A stretch of DNA of 64,000 nt from Deltaproteobacteria bacterium. GTDB taxonomy: Bacteria; Desulfobacterota; Desulfuromonadia; Geobacterales; DSM-12255. A program made the position numbers and the translations under genes. The stretch is taken from the NCBI GenBank assembly GCA_021849045.1, contig JAJZTK010000001.1, positions 1 to 64,000 on the forward strand, in the 5' to 3' direction. The notes beneath the pieces were generated by a model. That model ran no database searches. It saw nothing but the letters and a program-made list of their open reading frames with translations, and had not been told where the DNA came from. Shown in pieces: positions 58,051 through 64,000 of this stretch. Positions within the stretch are counted from its first letter, which is position 1, and each line of letters opens with the position of its first letter.

Positions 58051-59142
58051 TCATCTGCCGTACTTGTATGCCGCCGCGCAGGTCCCCTCGGACGATACCA
58101 TGCAGGCCCCCATCGGCGTCTCCGGACTGCAGACCCCGGCAAAGAGCGGACAGTCGAATGGCGAGATCTTTCCTTTAAGGATATCGCCGCAACGGCAGCC
58201 GGCGTGCTCCCGCAGCGGTTCCACCGGAACAGGGATAGCCCGTGCCGCGTCAAAGGAGGCGTAATCGTCCCGGATGGCCAGGCCGCTCCCCGGAATAATC
58301 CCAAGCCCGCGCCATTCGGCATCTGATGGCACGAATACCCGGTCGAGCAGTTCGCGCGCCCGCCGGTTCCCCTCCCAGGTCACCACCCGGCGGTACTGGA
58401 TCTCCACCCGGCTCTCAAGGGCCAGACACTGACGGACCAGCATCTCCACCCCCTGCATGACATCCGCCGGCTCGAAACCGGTCACCACACAGGGAATCCG
58501 CTGCGCCTCGGCAAGGTGCCGGTAGGCATGAGCACCGATAATGGCACTCACATGGGCCGGGCAGAGATACCCGTCGATGCTGAGCTCGGGGTCGGCGGAA
58601 AGCAGCTGCATCGGGATGGGGATGGTCTTGTGGGACGCCAGAACGAAATAGTTGGCAACTCCCCTGGCCAGGGCAGCAAGGATGCTGCCGGCAATGGCCG
58701 GTGCCGTGGTCTCGAAACCGACTCCCAGGAAGATCACCCGTTTTCCCGGATGCGCAGCGGCCATGGCCACGGCATCGAGGGGGGAATACACGATCCTGAC
58801 GTCCGCGCCCCGTGCCCGCTCCTCCATGAGCGAGGAACTGGAGCCGGGTACCCTGATCATGTCGCCGAAGGTGGCAACGATGGTGTCGGGCTGACGGCAG
58901 TAGGCCTCGGCCCGGTCCAGATAGCCGTTGGGGGTGACGCAGACCGGGCAGCCGGGGCCGGAAATGAGCCGCACCGATGGTGGCAGAAGGCTGCGGAGCC
59001 CGTATTGGTAGATAGCCATGGTGTGGGTGCCGCAGACCTCCATGAAGGTGAGGGTCCGGCTGCTCCCAGCCACCAGCCGTTGTATCTCCCCTGCCAGACC
59101 CAGCACCAGTTCCCTGCTTCGAAATGCATCTTGATAATTCAT
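58051..59142 (-). CDS. hypD: Hydrogenase maturation protein HypD
   Basis: FMEVCGTHTMAIYQYGLRSLLP, SGPGCPVCVTPNGYLD, GFETTAPA. Confidence 0.95.
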   Translation of the reverse strand: MNYQDAFRSRELVLGLAGEIQRLVAGSSRTLTFMEVCGTHTMAIYQYGLRSLLPPSVRLISGPGCPVCVTPNGYLDRAEAYCRQPDTIVATFGDMIRVPGSSSSLMEERARGADVRIVYSPLDAVAMAAAHPGKRVIFLGVGFETTAPAIAGSILAALARGVANYFVLASHKTIPIPMQLLSADPELSIDGYLCPAHVSAIIGAHAYRHLAEAQRIPCVVTGFEPADVMQGVEMLVRQCLALESRVEIQYRRVVTWEGNRRARELLDRVFVPSDAEWRGLGIIPGSGLAIRDDYASFDAARAIPVPVEPLREHAGCRCGDILKGKISPFDCPLFAGVCSPETPMGACMVSSEGTCAAAYKYGR

Positions 59143-59208
59143 GACATACCTTTGGAGAGACTGGCAATACCCTTACCAGTCACGAGTAACGAGTCACCGG
59201 TAACCGTT

Positions 59209-59439
59209 TTACCGCATATCCTCTTCCGAAAAGACTTCCCGCATCATGGCCAGCGTCTGCTGCGCCTCGTCCTCGTCCAGTCTGGCAATGGCGAAGCCGG
59301 CGTGCACGATGACAAAATCTCCCACCCGCACCTCGTCGGCCATGAGCATGAGGCTCGCTTGGCGTCTGACGCCGTCGATCTCAGCAACTGCATCGCTCCC
59401 GTCGATGCTGACTACCTGCATCGGTACCCCTACGCACAT
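59209..59439 (-). CDS. hypC: Hydrogenase maturation chaperone HypC
   Basis: MCVGVPMQVVSIDG...VGDFVIVHAGFAIARLDEDEA. Confidence 0.95.
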   Translation of the reverse strand: MCVGVPMQVVSIDGSDAVAEIDGVRRQASLMLMADEVRVGDFVIVHAGFAIARLDEDEAQQTLAMMREVFSEEDMR

Positions 59440-61727
59440 AGATGACTCCTTCCCGCTATGACTGCCTGTCCCAGGGCCAGCCCCCCGTCGTTGGGGGGAA
59501 CCAGCCGGTGGGTGAAAACCGTGAATCCGTCCTGTTCCAGTGCTGTTGCCACCCATTCGGTGAGGAGACGATTCTGGAAAACCCCGCCCGAGAGAGCGAT
59601 CCTAGCGCAGCCATGCTCCTTGCGGATCGCCCGGCAGATGGCCGCCACGCCGAGCGCCAGGGAATGGTGAAAGGTTGCGGCAATGTCCGTTCGTGGCACC
59701 TCGGCCAGCAGTTCAGCCACAATGGCGGAGATCAGTGGCCGCAGATCCAACTGGAGTCCCGCAGTGCCCGGTATGATGGCAAAGGGGTAGGGCGGCCGCA
59801 CAGTTCCCTGCTCGGCGGCCCCTTCCAGTTCGATGGCTGCCTGGCCTTCGTAGCTGACAAGGCTAGCCAGCCCCACAAGCGCGGCAACAGCATCGAACAG
59901 GCGGCCGCAGCTGCTGGTGAGCGGTGAATTCACCTGCCGCTCCAGCATCTGCAGGAACAGCTTCCGCTCCTGGTTGCCCAGGTGCCGGAAACAGCCCAGG
60001 GGGAGATCGAAAAGCCGTGTCCCATATCCTTCCCAGAGCCAGGCAATGGCCATCCGGAAAGGCTCTCTGGCAGCAGCGTCCCCGCCCGGCATTGCTACCG
60101 GCCTGAAATGCCCGACCCTCCTGAACGATCGATAGTCTCCCAAGAGGAATTCCCCGCCCCAGGCGGTGCCGTCCAGTCCGTATCCCATGCCATCGAAGAT
60201 CACCCCCAGCACCTCACCTTCCAGTCGGTGCTCGGCCATACAGGATGCCAGGTGGGCGTGATGATGCTGAACCACCACCTTGGGCAGGTCGGCGATCCCG
60301 GCAGCATGGAGGGTGGAGTGGTAGTCGGGATGGAGATCGTGGGCTACTACTGCCGGCTCGATTGCCAGCAGCCGTTGCAGGTGGGTGATGATTTCCGCCT
60401 GGGCCGCGAAGGTGGTCGCGTTCTTCAGATCCCCCGCGTGCTGGGTCAGGAAGGCACGGTCATTGCGGGTCAGGCAGGCGGCGCTCTTCAACTCCCCACC
60501 CACGGCAAGCACGGAGCGCTGGGCCGACGGCAGCTGCACCCCGCGCGGGACATAGCCCCGCGAGCGCCGCAGGAATAGCGGGGCGCCGCGGAAGACCCGG
60601 ATGACCGCATCGTCCTCCCGGGTATGGATGGCCCGGTCATGGGTCAAAAACCCGTCAACGATCCCCCCCAGCGTCGCCAGAGCCTCTTCGTCCCGGTATT
60701 GAATCGGCTCGTCGGAAACGTTACCGCTGGTCATAACCAGGGCAGCAAAGGTGTCCTTGAGCAACAAGTGGTGAAGCGGCGTTGCCGGCAGCATCACCCC
60801 GTAATAACCATTGGCCGGCGCCACCAGCGGGGCAATGGGATCTTTCCCAGCCCCGGCCCCCGAGCACCAAGCCCGCTTCTTCAACAACACTATCGGTCGC
60901 TCAGGGCCGGTCAAAAGCCGTTTCTCCAGTGCGGTCGGCTCCGCAAACCCGTTGATTCGTTCCAGATCAGCGGCCATGACCGCAAAGGGCTTTTCGTCCC
61001 GCAGCTTGCGCCGGCGGAGTTCGGCCACGGCAGCGGCATTGCCGGCATCCACGGCCAGGTGGTAACCGCCGGTCCCCTTTATCGCCAGTATCTGCCCCTC
61101 CCGAAGGAGGCCGACTGCTTGTGAGAGCGGATCGCCGGCAATCTCCCTGCCTTGCCGGTCCAATAGCCGCAGACGCGGGCCGCAGGCCGGACAGGCGTTG
61201 GGCTGGGCGTGGAACCTGCGGTCGGCTGGGTTCTCATATTCCCGCTGGCATGCCGTGCACATGACAAACGGAGCCATGGTGGTGGAGGGGCGGTCATACG
61301 GGACGGCGGTGATGATGGAGTAGCGTGGGCCGCAGTTGGTGCAGTTGATGAACGGGTAACGGTAACGCCGGTCGGTCGGGTCGAAGAGCTCCCGCAGGCA
61401 GTCGGAACAGACGTCGGCATCCGGGGCAACTTGAGCAGCCGCCAAACCCGCGCCGCTTTCGACGATGGCGAACTGCCGCTCCCCGCAAGGGGAGAGCTCC
61501 CTGGAGTGCTGGGCGGTTATGACCGCCAGGGGAGGGGCCTCCCGTTCCAGCACGGCACAAAAATCCCGAAGTGATTCCTGCGGTCCCTCGACTTCGATCA
61601 GGACCCCTTGAGGTGTATTCCTCACCCAGCCGGCCAACTGCCGGGTTGTGGCAAGACGGTACACATAGGGGCGAAAACCAACCCCTTGGACGATCCCTTC
61701 GATCTCGATGCGCAGTCGCTTGATCAT
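59430..61727 (-). CDS. hypF: Carbamoyltransferase HypF
   Basis: Acylphosphatase N-terminus GIVQGVGFRPYVYRLA; CxxC zinc motifs; VQHHHAHLASCMAEH. Confidence 0.95.
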   Translation of the reverse strand: MIKRLRIEIEGIVQGVGFRPYVYRLATTRQLAGWVRNTPQGVLIEVEGPQESLRDFCAVLEREAPPLAVITAQHSRELSPCGERQFAIVESGAGLAAAQVAPDADVCSDCLRELFDPTDRRYRYPFINCTNCGPRYSIITAVPYDRPSTTMAPFVMCTACQREYENPADRRFHAQPNACPACGPRLRLLDRQGREIAGDPLSQAVGLLREGQILAIKGTGGYHLAVDAGNAAAVAELRRRKLRDEKPFAVMAADLERINGFAEPTALEKRLLTGPERPIVLLKKRAWCSGAGAGKDPIAPLVAPANGYYGVMLPATPLHHLLLKDTFAALVMTSGNVSDEPIQYRDEEALATLGGIVDGFLTHDRAIHTREDDAVIRVFRGAPLFLRRSRGYVPRGVQLPSAQRSVLAVGGELKSAACLTRNDRAFLTQHAGDLKNATTFAAQAEIITHLQRLLAIEPAVVAHDLHPDYHSTLHAAGIADLPKVVVQHHHAHLASCMAEHRLEGEVLGVIFDGMGYGLDGTAWGGEFLLGDYRSFRRVGHFRPVAMPGGDAAAREPFRMAIAWLWEGYGTRLFDLPLGCFRHLGNQERKLFLQMLERQVNSPLTSSCGRLFDAVAALVGLASLVSYEGQAAIELEGAAEQGTVRPPYPFAIIPGTAGLQLDLRPLISAIVAELLAEVPRTDIAATFHHSLALGVAAICRAIRKEHGCARIALSGGVFQNRLLTEWVATALEQDGFTVFTHRLVPPNDGGLALGQAVIAGRSHLCA

Positions 61728-61764
61728 CTGTAACCCGGGTAAAGGGAGAGATATGAGAACGAAA

Positions 61765-62562
61765 TCAGCGGTTCGTTACCGCTCCCGTTACCTTTTCTAT
61801 TACTTCAACCCGTCTCTCCCCGAGCCATCCGTACCACGCGTCCATGCCGGCGCCGGTCCGGCTGGAGAGCTGGAAGATCCTGATGCCGGGGCTCACCCGC
61901 CGGGCGAACTCACAGCAGCGCTCCACATCGAAATCCAGGTGGGGGAGCAGATCGACCTTGTTGAGCAGCATCACGTCGGCGGCATGAAACATCTGGGGAT
62001 ATTTGAGCGGCTTGTCCTCCCCTTCGGTGACCGAAAGGACCACCACCTTGTGGTGTTCGCCCAGATCGAAAGCGGCCGGACAGACCAGGTTCCCCACGTT
62101 CTCGATGAACAGCATCTCCAGTGCGTCCAACGGCAGATCTTCGACCGCATGGGCCACCATATGGGCATCCAGGTGACAGCCGGCGCCGGTGTTGATCTGC
62201 TTCACCGGCACGCCGGTGGCCGCGATGCGGCGGGCGTCGTTGTCGGTCTGTTGATCCCCTTCGATAACCGCGCACCGGCTCGTGCCCGACAGATCGGTCA
62301 GGGTCCGCTCCAGGAGGGTGGTTTTGCCGGAGCCGGGCGAACTGACCAGGTTCAGCACGAACAGCCCCTTTTCGCGGAAAAGGTGCCGGTTGCCGGCTGC
62401 CAGCCGGTTGTTCCGGGCCAGGATATCGGTCTCGACGGCGATTGTTTCCCTGCCTTGGGTAGCTGGCTCACCATGGTGATGATCCCTTTTGTCGTGCCCA
62501 TCACCATGATGGTGGTGCCCATGATCGTGATCGTGTGACGTACAGCCGCAGGTGGTACACAT
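61765..62562 (-). CDS. hypB: Hydrogenase nickel incorporation GTPase HypB
   Basis: MCTTCGC + His-rich N-terminus; [17 protein letters not shown]. Confidence 0.95.
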   Translation of the reverse strand: MCTTCGCTSHDHDHGHHHHGDGHDKRDHHHGEPATQGRETIAVETDILARNNRLAAGNRHLFREKGLFVLNLVSSPGSGKTTLLERTLTDLSGTSRCAVIEGDQQTDNDARRIAATGVPVKQINTGAGCHLDAHMVAHAVEDLPLDALEMLFIENVGNLVCPAAFDLGEHHKVVVLSVTEGEDKPLKYPQMFHAADVMLLNKVDLLPHLDFDVERCCEFARRVSPGIRIFQLSSRTGAGMDAWYGWLGERRVEVIEKVTGAVTNR

Positions 62563-62564
62563 GG

Positions 62565-62897
62565 CTAGTCAACCTCCAGTTCTTTAACCCGTAGTTCTTC
62601 GCCGCCCAGCAGGGAAAGACCGTAGCTGCCGCAGGCCGGGCACGGGTCGTAGTAAGCATGTACCGGAACCTCGGCCTGGCAGTCCGTGCAGAGTGCCCGG
62701 CCCGGTATCCGGTCGATGGTGAGCAGCGCCCCTTCCAGCAAGGTATCCCTGGTGCAGGCCTGAAAGCAAAATTCAACCGCATCCGGCACCACACCGGAAA
62801 GCTCGCCGATCTCCAGCGTGACCGAGCGGACCCGCCGGCCGGCAGCATGCTCACTGCAGATCTCCACGATACTCTGGGTGATGGACATCTCGTGCAT
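62565..62897 (-). CDS. hypA: Hydrogenase nickel chaperone HypA
   Basis: [18 protein letters not shown]; zinc-ribbon CTDCQ...CPACG. Confidence 0.93.
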   Translation of the reverse strand: MHEMSITQSIVEICSEHAAGRRVRSVTLEIGELSGVVPDAVEFCFQACTRDTLLEGALLTIDRIPGRALCTDCQAEVPVHAYYDPCPACGSYGLSLLGGEELRVKELEVD

Positions 62898-63049
62898 GGC
62901 GTCCCTTTCCGATGGGAGAAATACTAGCATAAAATGAGCCGTATATATGAAGTTTTCGCCGCGTATCCCGCTTGTCTGCCTGCCGGGGGTGGTGTATACT
63001 TTCGCCGCCATGCGCCATTGTCTGCGGCGCAGCCCCAAGGACTGATCCA

Positions 63050-64000
63050 ATGAAACTGACCGCCAAACTGGTGATCATCATGCTCACGCTGCTGATCATC
63101 GCCGTTTTCATCCTCTTCACCCTGAACCAGCTCAGCCAGAACGACCTGGTCCAGGAGATCCAGGAAAGCTCCACCGAGGTCTCCAAGGCGATCCAGATGA
63201 GTGTGGAGGACCTGACCTCCGCGGACGACACCCAGACCTCCCGCCTGACCGAATACATGAAGCAGGCGCGGACCAAAGGGATCAACGAGATCAACATCAT
63301 CAACAACGAAGGGGAGATCATCGATTCCTCCGACCCGGCCAAGGTCGGGAAAAAACGTGACGTGCACAAGATGGAGAAGGGGCTGAAAGCCACTCCCGGG
63401 CGCCGGTCGACCACCACCACCGGCAGTTCCCTTAAACCGTATAACCTTACCGTGCCGATCATTGTCGGCGACGAACAGCTGGGCTTCATCCAGATCAACC
63501 TGCTCCTGGACAACATCCGCGACATCCAGCACGCCAACTTTCTGCGTCGCCTGCTTGGCACCATCATGGTATTCCTCTTTGGGATCACCCTGAGCCTTTT
63601 CCTGGCCAGGCGCTACACCAACCCGATCCACCGTCTGGTGGACGGGGTCAAAAAGGTGGCGGCCGGCGACCTGACCGTCATCTTCCCGGTGCAGGGGACC
63701 GACGAAATCGGGGAGTTGGCCCGCAGCTGCAACGAGATGGTCGAGCAGCTCAGGGAGAGGCAAACCCTGGAGCAGCGGCTGAACGAGGCCGAACACCTCT
63801 CCAAGGTGGGGCAGCTGGCGTCGGGCATTGCCCACGAGATCAGGAATCCCCTCAACTACATCAGCCTGGCCATCGATCATCTGAAGGAGGAGTTCCGTAC
63901 CGACTGCCCGGAGCGGAGCCGGGAACTGGCGGCCATTGCCGATAACATCAAGGAAGAGGTCCGCAAGGCCAACTACATGGTGCTCAACTTCATGAACTAC
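63050..64000 (+). CDS. Sensor histidine kinase (HAMP + HisKA), truncated by window end
   Basis: TM-periplasmic-TM, RRYTNPIHRLVDGVKKVAAGDLTV HAMP, SKVGQLASGIAHEIRNPLNYI H-box; no stop before 64000. Confidence 0.9.
   Translation, partial: MKLTAKLVIIMLTLLIIAVFILFTLNQLSQNDLVQEIQESSTEVSKAIQMSVEDLTSADDTQTSRLTEYMKQARTKGINEINIINNEGEIIDSSDPAKVGKKRDVHKMEKGLKATPGRRSTTTTGSSLKPYNLTVPIIVGDEQLGFIQINLLLDNIRDIQHANFLRRLLGTIMVFLFGITLSLFLARRYTNPIHRLVDGVKKVAAGDLTVIFPVQGTDEIGELARSCNEMVEQLRERQTLEQRLNEAEHLSKVGQLASGIAHEIRNPLNYISLAIDHLKEEFRTDCPERSRELAAIADNIKEEVRKANYMVLNFMNY

Noticed and set aside
1-64000. tRNA/rRNA genes, complete IS elements or prophage
   Set aside because: No transposase, integrase, phage structural genes or recognisable tRNA/rRNA sequences were seen by eye; short RNAs cannot be excluded without tRNAscan/Infernal

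Overview
This 64 kb window is a GC-rich bacterial chromosome segment. Its gene content points to the Geobacter/Desulfuromonadales group; that is inferred from gene content, not from a search. Housekeeping blocks: (i) the end of a thiolase plus a 3-hydroxybutyrate dehydrogenase, and a GGDEF protein; (ii) an energy-converting hydrogenase-related (Ehr-like) membrane complex whose large subunit lacks the NiFe-binding Cys motifs, with a second HyfB-like subunit on the opposite strand behind a MazEF-like module and an HTH + PTS-EIIA protein; (iii) a heme/siroheme/cytochrome-maturation block (hemB, cobA-hemD, hemC, hemA, ccsB, precorrin-2 dehydrogenase); (iv) thioredoxins, pepA and htrA/degP; (v) a Type I R-M island (hsdR, hsdM, DUF1016 nuclease, hsdS) next to a decayed BRO/DinD-like gene; (vi) an orphan response regulator, a PPDK/PEPS regulator, M20 peptidase, prmA, rsmE and rnd; (vii) a futalosine menaquinone operon (UbiA-type, ubiX, mqnE, lysE, mqnC) interrupted between ubiX and mqnE by a roughly 9.3 kb, tightly coupled five-gene putative defence cassette (PLD-SNF2 helicase, Eco57I/PglX-like methylase, DUF559 nuclease, AAA_21 ATPase, DUF4276/Toprim-like protein); (viii) PBP1A, HU, hypDCFBA and a truncated sensor kinase. 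The strongest novel signals are this cassette embedded in a menaquinone operon and the G/C-rich palindromic repeats inserted in frame in three of its genes (four copies). Three different long palindromic (MITE/REP-like) elements also abut stop codons.
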